The position numbers and the translations under genes are program-made. DNA of 64,000 nucleotides from Hyphomicrobium sp. 99 (lineage in GTDB: Bacteria; Pseudomonadota; Alphaproteobacteria; Rhizobiales; Hyphomicrobiaceae), in assembly GCF_000384335.2 (NCBI RefSeq), contig NZ_KQ031382.1:434001-498000 (forward strand). Direction: 5' to 3'. Each line of letters opens with the position of its first letter. Position 1 is the first letter of the stretch. A model generated the notes under the pieces. The model did no database searches, was not told the DNA's origin, and saw only the letters and a program-made list of their open reading frames with translations. Positions 29,202-38,026 of the stretch are shown here, one piece after another.

Positions 29202-32200
29202 ATGGCAAGTGATCTCGAGGCCCGCATCCGAAATGTGACCGCGGTGCTCGGACCAACGAATACCGGCAAGACGCATCTCGCAATCGAGCGGATGCTCGGC
29301 CACGAAAGCGGCATGATCGGCCTTCCGCTGCGCCTTCTCGCGCGCGAAGTCTACGACAGGATCAAGCAGCGCGTGGGGGCCGACAAGGTCGCGCTCATCA
29401 CCGGCGAGGAAAAGATAAAGCCGGAACGAGCCCGCTATTGGGTCTCGACCGTCGAGGCGATGCCGCGCGACATCGATGTCGACTTCCTGGCGATCGACGA
29501 GATCCAGCTCTGTGGCGATCCCGAACGCGGCCACGTCTTCACCGACCGGTTGCTGCACGCTCGCGGCCGCTCCGAAACGCTGCTCCTTGGCGCGCAGACG
29601 ATGCGCGAGGCGATCAGCGATCTCATTCCGGGCGCCAACTTCATTTCGCGGCCGAGGCTTTCGAAGCTGACGTACAGCGGCGAGAAGAAAATCACGCGTC
29701 TTCCTTCGCGCACGGCGATCGTCGCCTTCTCGGCGCAAGAGGTCTACGCGGTTGCGGAATTGATCCGTCGTCAGCGCGGTGGCGCCGCCGTCGTCTTGGG
29801 CGCGCTATCGCCCCGGACGCGCAACGCCCAGGTCGCGCTCTATCAATCGGGCGACGTCGAATTCCTGATCGCGACCGACGCCATCGGCATGGGTCTGAAC
29901 CTTGATGTCGATCACGTGGCGTTTTCTGCGCTTCGCAAGTTTGACGGCTACAACCATCGCAATTTGACGCCGGCGGAGATCGGCCAGATCGCGGGCCGCG
30001 CCGGCCGCCACATGAATGATGGCACGTTCGGCGTCACGGGCGGCGCCGATGCGCTCGATGCCGATATGGTCGAGCGCCTGGAGACGCACAGCTTCGACAG
30101 CGTCAAGACGCTGCAATGGCGAAGCCGTGCGCTCAATTTCTCCTCGCTCGACGCTCTGCACGCGTCGCTTCGCGAGTTGCCGCGTGAGCAACGTCTGACG
30201 CGGGCCCGCACGGCCGACGACGTTGCCGCGCTCGAAGCTCTGACGGCTGATCGCGAGATCGCCGACGTCGCGACGAACCGCGATCGCATCGAGCTGCTGT
30301 GGGATGTCTGTCAGCTTCCGGATTACCGCAAAATTTCCGGGCAGAGCCACGCCGAACTCGTCGGCAATCTCTACGGGCATCTGACGAGCGGCAACAATCG
30401 CATTCCGGAAGATTGGTTTTCGAAGCAGGTTTCGCTGGCGGATCGCACCGATGGCGATATCGATACGCTTGCAAACCGCATCGCTCATATCCGGACGTGG
30501 ACGTTCGTCGCCAATCGCCCCGATTGGCTGAGCGACCCGGTACACTGGCAGGAACGGACGCGGGCCATCGAAGATAGCCTGTCGGACGCCCTGCACGAAT
30601 GTTTGACCCAAAGATTTGTAGATCGGCGAACCAGCGCGTTGATGAAGGGCATGCGAGACAAAGATGAACTGACAGCCGACATCGCTGACGATGGCGCGAT
30701 CACTGTCGAAAATCACTTCGTAGGACGTCTCAAGGGTTTTCGCTTCACGCTCGATGCGGCAGGCGACGGCATCCACGAGAAGGCGACACGGCAGGCAGCG
30801 ATGCAGGTCGTGACGCGCGAGCTCGGAATGCGTGCTCGACGGGTCGCCGCGGCTCAGAACGAAGCGTTCAAGCTGACGCGAACGGGCAGCATCGTTTGGC
30901 GTGACGACGAGCTTGCAAAGCTCGATCGCGCGGATGATCCGTTGCAGCCCGGCGTGACGTTGCTCGCTGACGATGCGATGAGCGAAGCCGATCGCGAGAA
31001 GGTGCTCGCTCGTCTCAAGACGTGGCTCGACGATACGATCGCTGATAAGCTGAAACCGCTCGTCGAGATGTCGAAGAGCACGGAGCTGCAGGGGTTGGCG
31101 CGCGGCATCGCTTTCCAGCTCAAGGAAGGTCTCGGCGCGCTGAAGCGGGAGACGGTCGCGAACGAGATCAACGCGCTCGATCAGGCGGCGCGAGCTGAGT
31201 TGCGCAAATACGGCCTGCGTTTCGGCGCCTTCAATATCTTCTTCCCGCTCATGTTGAAGCCCGCGCCCGCTGACCTCGCGGCGACGCTGTGGCTTTTGAC
31301 AAATCCGACGCCGAACGGGACAGTGCCGCAACTTCCGCGGCCGGGCCTGACGAGCGTCGCGGTCGATCCGGAAACGCCGGAAGCGCTCTATCGTGCTCAC
31401 GGCTTTCATGTCTGCGGGCCTCGCGCCATTCGCCTCGATATTCTCGAGCGCCTTGCCGATTTGATCCGGCCGTTGCTCGCCTGGCGCTCCGCGCCCGGAA
31501 AGACCGATGCGCCGCCGAAAGGTTCGACCGGCGATGGCGGCTTCAGGGCGACCGACGACATGATGTCGATCCTCGGCTGCTCGGTCGAGGAGTTGAGCGA
31601 AGTCTTGAAGGCGCTGGGCTTCCGGCTCGAGAAACGCCCGATCCCCGCTGCCGCTCCAGCTCCAGAAGCGGCCGCAACCGTGCCCGCCGATGCCGTATCG
31701 AACGAAGAGGCGAAACCCTCGGAGGGCGAAGCCGTCGCCGCGGAAGCGTCCGATCAGCCGACAATCGAAAATGAAGCCGCACCACAGCCGGCAGAGACAA
31801 CGGCAGAAACCACTGAAGCTGCCGCAGTCGCCCCGACGGCTGCCGCTGCGCCAGAGCCTGAAAGATTCGAAGAAATCTGGCGGCCCCGCCGGCATCAGCG
31901 CCCCGAGCGCAGGGATGGCCCGCGCCGCGAAGGTGGTCATAACCGTCACCAGCGTCCTCATTCGAACAGGCCCGCTGCAGGCGCTCCGCAAGCCGCTTCA
32001 TCCACTACGGGCAATGCTGGCGCACCGGCGCCGGAGACCTCCGCGCCCGCCGATCGATCGGAGCATCAGCGCCATCGTCCCGAGCGCCACGAAAATCGCG
32101 GCGATCGCCCGCGCTTCGAAGGTCGCAAGGGCGGCGGCGACCGGCGTCCGGATCAAGGTTCAAGAAAAGAGGAAGGAAACCGCCCGCGCCGCGATGACAA

Positions 32201-32354
32201 TCGCAATGGCCGACGCGAGGAACGTCGTTCGCCGCAAGTGATCTCCGCGGCGCCGCCGAAATCAACAGGCACCGATTCATCTTCGCCGTTCGCCGCTCTC
32301 GCTGCGCTGAAAGCGCAGATGGAGAAGCGGAGCGAAGGTTCAGGTTCCACCTGA
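29202..32354 (+). CDS. SUV3-type DEAD/DEAH-box RNA helicase with long basic tail
   Basis: This 1050-residue helicase resembles mitochondrial SUV3, which feeds RNA to the degradosome. Walker A is GPTNTGKT (17-24) and the Walker B/DExH motif is DEIQ (99-102). Domain 2 has IATDAIGMGLNLDVDHVAF and the motif VI QIAGRAGRH. From about residue 810 there is a 240-residue low-complexity tail, first Ala/Glu/Pro-rich, then very rich in Arg, Gly, His and Glu, which suggests RNA binding or a scaffold role. The S4 gene follows after 4 bp, so the two are cotranscribed. Confidence 0.92.
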   Translation: MASDLEARIRNVTAVLGPTNTGKTHLAIERMLGHESGMIGLPLRLLAREVYDRIKQRVGADKVALITGEEKIKPERARYWVSTVEAMPRDIDVDFLAIDEIQLCGDPERGHVFTDRLLHARGRSETLLLGAQTMREAISDLIPGANFISRPRLSKLTYSGEKKITRLPSRTAIVAFSAQEVYAVAELIRRQRGGAAVVLGALSPRTRNAQVALYQSGDVEFLIATDAIGMGLNLDVDHVAFSALRKFDGYNHRNLTPAEIGQIAGRAGRHMNDGTFGVTGGADALDADMVERLETHSFDSVKTLQWRSRALNFSSLDALHASLRELPREQRLTRARTADDVAALEALTADREIADVATNRDRIELLWDVCQLPDYRKISGQSHAELVGNLYGHLTSGNNRIPEDWFSKQVSLADRTDGDIDTLANRIAHIRTWTFVANRPDWLSDPVHWQERTRAIEDSLSDALHECLTQRFVDRRTSALMKGMRDKDELTADIADDGAITVENHFVGRLKGFRFTLDAAGDGIHEKATRQAAMQVVTRELGMRARRVAAAQNEAFKLTRTGSIVWRDDELAKLDRADDPLQPGVTLLADDAMSEADREKVLARLKTWLDDTIADKLKPLVEMSKSTELQGLARGIAFQLKEGLGALKRETVANEINALDQAARAELRKYGLRFGAFNIFFPLMLKPAPADLAATLWLLTNPTPNGTVPQLPRPGLTSVAVDPETPEALYRAHGFHVCGPRAIRLDILERLADLIRPLLAWRSAPGKTDAPPKGSTGDGGFRATDDMMSILGCSVEELSEVLKALGFRLEKRPIPAAAPAPEAAATVPADAVSNEEAKPSEGEAVAAEASDQPTIENEAAPQPAETTAETTEAAAVAPTAAAAPEPERFEEIWRPRRHQRPERRDGPRREGGHNRHQRPHSNRPAAGAPQAASSTTGNAGAPAPETSAPADRSEHQRHRPERHENRGDRPRFEGRKGGGDRRPDQGSRKEEGNRPRRDDNRNGRREERRSPQVISAAPPKSTGTDSSSPFAALAALKAQMEKRSEGSGST

Positions 32355-32358
32355 TCTC

Positions 32359-32772
32359 ATGCCTGACGCGACTGCAGGGTCCGTTCAGCGCATTGATCAA
32401 TGGATGTGGTTTGCCCGTATCGCGAAGTCGCGGACATTGGCGCAGGCGTTGATTGAACGCGGCAAAGTCCGCATCAATCGCGAAAAGGTCTATAAGACGA
32501 GCACGATCGTCAGGCCTGGCGATGTCCTGACATTGTCGCTCGGGCCGCGCGTTCTGAGTATCGAGGTTCTAGGCATCGGCTCGCGGCGTGGGCCCGCTTC
32601 CGAAGCGGTCCTGCTCTATCGTGATCTGACAGCGCCTCGGCAGGGCGCCAACGAAGGGGAAACTAGGAGCACAGAAGGGACGGGGCCCGAGCAAGCCCTG
32701 CGCTCCGAAGGGACGGGAAGGCCGACAAAGCTGCAACGCCGACAGTTGGACAAGCTTCGGGGCCGCAGTTGA
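32359..32772 (+). CDS. S4-domain RNA-binding protein (Hsp15-like)
   Basis: A 137-residue protein with an N-terminal S4 domain (IDQWMWFARIAKSRTLAQAL, then GKVRINREKVYKTSTIVRPGD). Hsp15 binds free 50S subunits carrying nascent chains and helps recycle stalled ribosomes. It lies 4 bp behind the SUV3-like helicase gene, suggesting a joint RNA role. The C-terminal third is variable and basic. Confidence 0.92.
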   Translation: MPDATAGSVQRIDQWMWFARIAKSRTLAQALIERGKVRINREKVYKTSTIVRPGDVLTLSLGPRVLSIEVLGIGSRRGPASEAVLLYRDLTAPRQGANEGETRSTEGTGPEQALRSEGTGRPTKLQRRQLDKLRGRS

Positions 32773-32904
32773 GCTGTGACGCCCGGTCCACCTAGGCAGC
32801 CGTAACGCCTATGCTAATAAAGGCGCCGCTAGATCGAGCCGCCGGGTTGGGAAGCATCGCAATCCGCCCATCATTCGATCGTCTTCGATGGACCAGGAAT
32901 CCGA

Positions 32905-33243
32905 ATGACCTACGTCGTCAATGAAAAATGCATCAAGTGCAAATACACCGATTGCGTCGAGGTTTGTCCGGTAGACTGCTTCTACGAGGGCGAGAACATG
33001 CTCGTCATCCATCCCGACGAGTGCATCGATTGCGGCGTGTGCGAACCGGAGTGCCCGGTCGACGCCATCAAACCGGACACCGAGCCGAACCTGGAAAAGT
33101 GGATGGAGCTCAATCGGCAGTATGCTGAAACTTGGCCGAACATCACGGCCAAGAAGCCAGCTCTACCGGAAGCCGAAACTGCGAAAGATGAGGCCGGCAA
33201 GTTCGAGAAATATTTTTCTCCAAACCCCGGCAGCGGCGACTAA
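32905..33243 (+). CDS. fdxA: Seven-iron ferredoxin FdxA
   Basis: The 112-residue protein is a [3Fe-4S][4Fe-4S] ferredoxin. The cluster ligands are visible as [17 protein letters not shown] and [18 protein letters not shown]-terminal extension ends at [11 protein letters not shown]. FdxA carries electrons at low potential to partners not encoded here. The ATG at 32905 is the only sensible start. The gene lies between the S4 gene and carD, conserved in alphaproteobacteria. Confidence 0.97.
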   Translation: MTYVVNEKCIKCKYTDCVEVCPVDCFYEGENMLVIHPDECIDCGVCEPECPVDAIKPDTEPNLEKWMELNRQYAETWPNITAKKPALPEAETAKDEAGKFEKYFSPNPGSGD

Positions 33244-33711
33244 AATTTGCTTTTCAGGAACGGCTTGAGGTCAAAAAGAGCAAATCCGATGTAAGACATT
33301 GGTTTTGCGGGGAATTTTAAAGAGCGCCTTAATCTCGACCAGATTGTCTCAGAACGCGACCCTTCATTTACCGCCAGAACTGTGTTAGTGTCAGTTGCGA
33401 TGGCGTTGAGTCTGCACAAATCCGGAACGGCCGCGAACAAAAAGGGGTTGCCTCCCTCTGATAGGCAGCTTTTTATAAGGCGTTATGGGGCGTCGCTGGG
33501 CCACTTCAGAGTCGGACAGGATTTGCAAAGCTAGGCCACAAATGAGCGCGCAGGGGAACGGCCTCCCGACAAAGGAGGATCGGATCAATGCGCGCGTGTT
33601 GTTCGGATGCAACACGTATCCGGCACCACTGATGCTCCGCCCCCACAGGGTGGACTGACGGCCGAGCCGAACCGTCCGGCAAGGCCCAGTATGCGAGAGT
33701 GAGAGATCGAT
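33244..33711. other. Long leader region upstream of carD
   Basis: This 468-bp gap has no long gene. It contains a 14-codon reading frame with a strong Shine-Dalgarno sequence (33588-33632), a 7-bp hairpin inside that frame (CGTGTTG 33595-33601 with CAACACG 33610-33616) and a 5-bp stem at 33657-33676. A TATAAG box lies at 33474-33479 but has no -35 at a normal distance. The layout suggests a structured carD mRNA leader. I see no recognised riboswitch. Confidence 0.45.
33588..33632 (+). CDS. Possible 14-codon leader peptide of carD
   Basis: An ATG at 33588 follows AAAGGAGG (33571-33578) at a normal distance. The frame encodes MRACCSDATRIRHH and stops at TGA 33630-33632; a second tiny frame overlaps at the TGATG junction. 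The paired cysteines, paired histidines and the hairpin inside the frame are what an attenuation-type leader peptide would show, but the frame is so short that chance cannot be excluded. carD starts 79 bp after the stop. Confidence 0.35.
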   Translation: MRACCSDATRIRHH

Positions 33712-34728
33712 ATGGCTCAGAAGAAAAAAGCTCCGGTCGCCCCCAAGTCCGCAGCAAAGAGTGCCGCGCGAAAACCCATTCCTCTGAAGACCAGCGCGAG
33801 CGCCACTAAGGTCGCCGCCAAGCATCCGGCCAAGCCGAAGGCAGAAGCTCCTGCCAAGCCCAAGGTGGCTCAGCCCGTCGTCGCCGCCAAGCCGGCCAAG
33901 AAACCTGTTCCAGTAACCGCGGCGTCGGCCAAGCCGGCGCCCAAGATCGAGGCCCCCTCCGTTTTGAAAAAACCGCTCCCGCACGCGCCTGCAACCGCCC
34001 ATCTCGCTGCCAAGGCTGCCCCCGCGCCGCAGCGCACTGTTGCCGTTCCGGCTAACGCGCACAAAGCGGCGAGCCAGAAGCTTACGGCGCCCGTCGCTCC
34101 TGCTCAGCAGCCGGTCACGCCGAAGGCGATTGCCGAGAAGGCTGCAGCTGCCCGCCAGATTCTCGCCGTGCAGAAGAAGCCGGTCAGCCAGCGCCACGGC
34201 TTCAAGGCCAACGAATTCGTCGTTTATCCCGCTCACGGCGTCGGCCGTATCGTCGGCATCGAAGAGCAGGAAATCGCGGGCATGTCGCTCGAGCTCTTTG
34301 TCATCACGTTCGACAAGGAGAAGCTGACGTTGCGCGTGCCGACCGGCAAGCTCGCAAGCGTCGGAATGCGTAAGCTCGCTGACGAAGGCCTAGTCAAAAA
34401 GGCCATGGAAACGTTGAAGGGCCGTGCCCGCATCAAGCGCACGATGTGGAGCCGCAGAGCGCAAGAATACGTCGCCAAGATCAACTCCGGCGATCTGATT
34501 GCCATCGCCGAAGTCGTCCGCGACCTCTACCGCTCCGAAGCGCAGCCTGAGCAGTCGTACTCCGAACGGCAGCTCTACGAGGATGCACTCGACCGCATGG
34601 CGCGTGAACTCGCGGCTGTCGAGAAGCTCGATGAGCGCGGCGCAGTTCAGAGGATCACCGAGGTTCTCTCGAAGAGCGCCAAGGGCCGTCGATTGGCCGA
34701 TGGTGAGTCGGTTGGCGAAGCGGCCTGA
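33712..34728 (+). CDS. carD: CarD-family transcription regulator with long basic N-terminus
   Basis: The C-terminal part of this 338-residue protein is a CarD/CdnL domain (from about residue 163: KANEFVVYPAHGVGRIVGIEEQEI, then the helical DNA-binding half with ARIKRTMWSRRAQEY). CdnL binds the RNA polymerase beta subunit and stabilises open complexes at rRNA and other promoters. The first 160 residues are almost wholly Ala, Lys, Pro and Val with no domain, like histone H1 or HMGA tails. Usual alphaproteobacterial CdnL proteins are about 160-190 residues. The ATG at 33712 has a GAGAG ribosome-binding site. Confidence 0.92.
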   Translation: MAQKKKAPVAPKSAAKSAARKPIPLKTSASATKVAAKHPAKPKAEAPAKPKVAQPVVAAKPAKKPVPVTAASAKPAPKIEAPSVLKKPLPHAPATAHLAAKAAPAPQRTVAVPANAHKAASQKLTAPVAPAQQPVTPKAIAEKAAAARQILAVQKKPVSQRHGFKANEFVVYPAHGVGRIVGIEEQEIAGMSLELFVITFDKEKLTLRVPTGKLASVGMRKLADEGLVKKAMETLKGRARIKRTMWSRRAQEYVAKINSGDLIAIAEVVRDLYRSEAQPEQSYSERQLYEDALDRMARELAAVEKLDERGAVQRITEVLSKSAKGRRLADGESVGEAA

Positions 34729-34819
34729 GCCGCATCATCACTGACGCTATGAAAGTTATCGCGCTCGGTTCCGCACCTTCCGGCGGGGCCGGGCGCAATT
34801 CTTTTCAAAGCCTGCCAAT

Positions 34820-35722
34820 TCAAATCGGATCGGCCGGTAATCGCACCGGTTGGATTGGACTTGTTGAATTTCGCTCGCTGACGTTGGCGGGCGCATCCGC
34901 CGCTTCCGGCATATCGAGCTGAGAGGGATCAGCGATATCTATGAGCGGCCCATTTCGCCGCTCGATCCACCCGCGAAGCACGACGGTCTTGCCGGTGAGG
35001 CTGTCGAGCGAACGGTCGAACGCAGGATTTGCAGCAAGAACCTTCTTGTCGATCCGCGCGGTGAAATCGGTTTGCCAATCATTGCTGAAATTGAGGTACG
35101 TCGCGCCCTTCGTGCGGCCGACGGAAACGACCGTACCGGTCACGCGCACGTACTTGCCGCGCTGCTTCATCAACTCGCCCGCATGGTCTGCGGGGATCGT
35201 GCGGTAGATGCCGTTGCTCCATAGCCCCAGTCGCTTCCGCTGAGCTTCCGCCTCGTGAGCTAGAAGCTCGCGCGCGCACACAAAGCTTTCGGAAAGCCCG
35301 TAGGCGCGAGCGTAGCCATTCGCGAGCAGCGTACCCTGCACCCAGTCCTGCCGCCCACGATCAGCCAGAAAGACGTGCGCCAGCGTCCGCCCGTAGCGAT
35401 CGGTGCGCCGGCCGGCATATGCAAGTTTGATCTTCTTCGCCAGCACGAGATCCGACAGAGCCTTGATCGTGTCGCCTTCGGGCGGCCAGGCACCCGCCGC
35501 GGCATTGGCGTCGCGTGCCCTGGGCGCGAGTGCGCCGATCAGGCGAACGACCTTGCCATCATCGAGAATGATCGTTTCGCCGTCGATGACCCGAGTCACG
35601 GTTCGAATGGGGCCGGGCTCTATGGCGCACGGTGCAGGAGACGCAGAGGGTTGTGCCATAAGGCAAGGCGGAACAAGCAGCCCCACCGCGCCGAACACAT
35701 ATGCCGCCCATCGCCTCGCCAT
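34820..35722 (-). CDS. Exported thermonuclease (SNase-like) family protein
   Basis: The 300-residue protein has a signal peptide (about 1-30) and an SNase-fold domain: VTRVIDGETIILDDGKVVRLIGALAP, then the conserved RTDRYGRTLAHVFL and QGTLLANGYARAYG. A C-terminal OB-like extension follows (KYVRVTGTVVSVGR, then GWIERRNGPLIDI). The canonical RYGR active-site segment is present, so activity on nucleic acids in the periplasm is plausible. It is convergent with carD. Confidence 0.87.
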   Translation of the reverse strand: MARRWAAYVFGAVGLLVPPCLMAQPSASPAPCAIEPGPIRTVTRVIDGETIILDDGKVVRLIGALAPRARDANAAAGAWPPEGDTIKALSDLVLAKKIKLAYAGRRTDRYGRTLAHVFLADRGRQDWVQGTLLANGYARAYGLSESFVCARELLAHEAEAQRKRLGLWSNGIYRTIPADHAGELMKQRGKYVRVTGTVVSVGRTKGATYLNFSNDWQTDFTARIDKKVLAANPAFDRSLDSLTGKTVVLRGWIERRNGPLIDIADPSQLDMPEAADAPANVSERNSTSPIQPVRLPADPI

Positions 35723-35810
35723 GCGGAATAGAAATCATAAGCGGGGCCGCGCGCCAAGAACGACGACCGAGTTGGCGGGCAGCTTCAGTTTTGATCGCGC
35801 TTTCGACCGC

Positions 35811-36512
35811 TCAGAAGCGGTGGACGAAGCCGAAGCTGAACTTATTCATCGAGGCTTCCACCTCGTCGTGGCCGGCTGGCAACGAATCGAAGCTCGCGCC
35901 GGAGAACTCGACGCGCCGGTATTCGAAGCGCAGGCGATTATTGTCGCTCCAAAGATACTCGATGCCGCCGCCGGCAGTCCATCCGGACATCATATTGGAG
36001 TCGCTGGCACCGAGAGAGCCATTTCTGACTTCCAAATTGGCGAAGGCGTAGCCGCCGGTCGCGTAAATCAGGGTGCGATCCCACAATAAATACCCCACCC
36101 TGCCACCGACCGACCCGTCGAAATCGACGTGGCCCTTGTATCCGGAGATGCCGTCTATGCGGGAGCTGTCGCCATACAGAAAATCGTAGCTCAAATCGGC
36201 AGTAGGTCCGAAAAGGAAGTCATTGTAGCGGAAATCGTATCCGGCCGAGGCTCCGAGCGTGATGCCGTCAGCGTCCCTCAGCCGACCGCCACTGGTGCTG
36301 AATGACAGGGTGTTAAAGCCGAGCGACGGTTTCCAGTAGAAACCTTCCCAGGACGATGGGAGCGGCCTTTCGACATAGTTCGGGACGATGAGGTTATAGG
36401 GGCTGCTCAGATTGCCTATGGGCTTCACTTCATCCGGAAGACTCTGCGCCATTGCAACGCCTGCTTGTGACAATAACGCCGTTCCGGCCAACGCAGCCAA
36501 AATCTTTCTCAT
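35811..36512 (-). CDS. Outer-membrane beta-barrel protein (Omp25/RopB-like)
   Basis: The 233-residue product has a signal peptide (1-22, ending AMA), alternating beta-strand pattern and a terminal aromatic residue (FGFVHRF), which marks an outer-membrane barrel. The segment SAGYDFRYNDFLFGPTADLSYDFLYG and the late GGIEYLWSDNNRLRFEYRRVEF strands fit the Omp25/RopB porin-like family of Hyphomicrobiales. These are abundant envelope proteins, some covalently linked to peptidoglycan by L,D-transpeptidases in other genera. Confidence 0.88.
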   Translation of the reverse strand: MRKILAALAGTALLSQAGVAMAQSLPDEVKPIGNLSSPYNLIVPNYVERPLPSSWEGFYWKPSLGFNTLSFSTSGGRLRDADGITLGASAGYDFRYNDFLFGPTADLSYDFLYGDSSRIDGISGYKGHVDFDGSVGGRVGYLLWDRTLIYATGGYAFANLEVRNGSLGASDSNMMSGWTAGGGIEYLWSDNNRLRFEYRRVEFSGASFDSLPAGHDEVEASMNKFSFGFVHRF

Positions 36513-37084
36513 CAGAGTATTCCCCTCACGTCTCAGCCTCCGACCAACGCCGCAAAGCGGCGTCAGATTTGAAGGCCCTTCCTGTGTGTGACTAGAACGC
36601 CCCGGATATCCCGTCCAATAGACACAGCCTGGGGCACAGCGCGTCTATCCCCGCCAGCCAGCGGAGTTTTCCGCAGCAGCACCGTACTCTCGGCTACGTT
36701 AAGTATTTTGAAAAGGAGGAATTTTGAGCATTTCGTATCTTCGTTGCGAGTGTGTGTTGAAGAGCCTTCACTGCGGCCAGCAGGCTCTGTCTCTCCGCGG
36801 GCTCTGGGGTGGCAGTAAGTCGCGAGCACCAACAATGTAGCCGCGAGCGGCCCTCATCGCAGAACCCGCATTCGCCTGCCAGCTGCCTGCCTTCGCCAAG
36901 GCGTGAAACGGCGAGAGCGGACATATAAACGCCGGGGCCGAAGCTTCGTCGACACCTCGAATTGGCCCGCCTCGAAATCTCCACGACCCCCGCGCTTGAC
37001 CTGGAGCGATGCTCACCGCATAGCTTTCCGGCGCATCGCAGACGCGGTGGGCGACCGGCGAACAAAGCCGGAAGGCTTGGGACC
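36513..37084. other. 572-bp gap before tRNA-Arg
   Basis: No convincing gene of normal size lies here. Open frames on both strands lack family features and start signals. The one item of note is a strong AGGAGG (36715-36720) before a 38-codon TTG frame. The left part probably holds the promoter of the outer-membrane protein gene, and the right part that of the tRNA gene. No attachment-site or integrase remnant was seen next to the tRNA. Confidence 0.5.
36725..36841 (+). CDS. Possible 38-codon small ORF with strong ribosome-binding site
   Basis: TTG at 36725 lies 4 bp after AGGAGG. The frame runs to TAG 36839-36841 and encodes 38 residues beginning MSISYLRCECVLKSLHCG, with three cysteines and a basic end. 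I do not recognise it. The good Shine-Dalgarno match is the main support; spacing is short and the start is TTG, so this is tentative. Confidence 0.2.
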
Positions 37085-37161
<77 letters not shown>

Positions 37162-37318
37162 TGCTCATGCAAGGCGTAAAATTTTTCCAGAAAATCTATT
37201 GCCCTTAACGTGCAGATGACGCGGCAGGCGCCGCATTTATCGAAGAAACTGCGCCCTTGGCGGACCAGGACAAGTTCGGTACGTATCCGCAGGGGAAGCA
37301 ACATTTTCCGAGCGCAGG

Positions 37319-37324
37319 TATAAT
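37319..37324 (+). promoter_or_regulatory. Perfect -10 box before the response regulator gene
   Basis: TATAAT lies 46 bp upstream of the preferred start at 37371. The -35 region at normal spacing (AAGCAA) is poor, so the promoter may need an activator. If used, transcription starts near 37331, which excludes the upstream in-frame ATG at 37323 as the start. Confidence 0.35.
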
Positions 37325-37370
37325 GAGCCGAGATTCGCTCGTTATCCCCATCCAGGAGATCAATGCACGG

Positions 37371-37991
37371 ATGACCGCCAAGATCGAGGTCACGATCGCC
37401 GATCAAAATCCGGTCGTTCGTGCAGGTCTGGAAGCACTGATCGCACGCGATGGACGCTTCACCGTCTGCGGGATCCACGCGACCGGAGAGAGCCTGATCA
37501 GCGCCCTCAAGACGAAGCCGGTTGAGATCGCAGTCGTCGGGTGGACGTTGCCGGACATGACGGGCGGCGCCGTGCTCGCCCGCGCCAAACAGGAAAAATG
37601 GCAGACGCGGATCATCATCTACACGGGCGAGCGCTCGCACGATGTTTTGCGGACGTCGATAAAGAGCGGCGCGTGGGGGTTCGTTTCGAAGACCGAGGAT
37701 CCGCAAGTTTTGCTGGAAGCGGTTGTTTCCGTCGCGCGTGGCCGCTTGTCGCTGCCCTACGTGGACATCGACCTTTTGAATCACGATCCGCTGGAAGGTC
37801 TGACGGCACGCGAGCGTGAATTGCTTGCTGCACTTGCGAACGGCTGGACCAACTTACAAATCGCGGCCCGTACCGGCATCTCGCGTAATACGGTGAAATA
37901 TCATCTGAAAAATTTGTACGACAAACTCGGCGTATCGAATCGCGCCATGGCTGTTGCACTGCACGTGTCGGTTAACCGTAATGAGCAGTAG
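37371..37991 (+). CDS. LuxR-family response regulator lacking the phospho-acceptor Asp
   Basis: From ATG 37371 the protein has 206 residues: a receiver-like domain (1-115) and a LuxR/NarL helix-turn-helix (about 138-200, LTARERELLAALANGWTNLQIAARTG then NTVKYHLKNLYDKLG). The site where receivers carry the phosphorylated Asp reads VVGWTLPDM, so residue 57 is Gly (codon GGG). The Thr (IIIYTGE) and Lys (FVSKTED) of the active site are kept. It is therefore probably not switched by ordinary phosphorylation. It lies directly upstream of sgaA on the same strand, so control of serine-cycle genes is a reasonable guess. Upstream starts at 37323 or 37257 add residues not typical of receivers. Confidence 0.85.
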   Translation: MTAKIEVTIADQNPVVRAGLEALIARDGRFTVCGIHATGESLISALKTKPVEIAVVGWTLPDMTGGAVLARAKQEKWQTRIIIYTGERSHDVLRTSIKSGAWGFVSKTEDPQVLLEAVVSVARGRLSLPYVDIDLLNHDPLEGLTARERELLAALANGWTNLQIAARTGISRNTVKYHLKNLYDKLGVSNRAMAVALHVSVNRNEQ

Positions 37992-38009
37992 TAACGTCTA
38001 GGGAAACCC

Positions 38010-38026
38010 TGCAGCAAAGTGCTGCA
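38010..38026. promoter_or_regulatory. 7-3-7 palindrome upstream of sgaA
   Basis: TGCAGCA-AAG-TGCTGCA is a perfect 7-3-7 inverted repeat 19 bp after the response regulator stop and about 205 bp before sgaA. It lacks a T-tract, so it is an odd terminator. Its size and GCA-N3-TGC core match the palindrome upstream of ftfL, so it may be an operator. Confidence 0.35.

Noticed and set aside
29805-31991. Minus-strand open frame of 728 codons inside the helicase gene
   Set aside because: Antisense to conserved helicase motifs; composition (Arg/Leu/Ala-rich, no motifs) is that of a shadow frame.
33391-34236. Minus-strand open frame opposite carD and its leader
   Set aside because: Gly/Leu/Arg repeats mirror the Ala/Lys/Pro codons of the CarD tail on the other strand.
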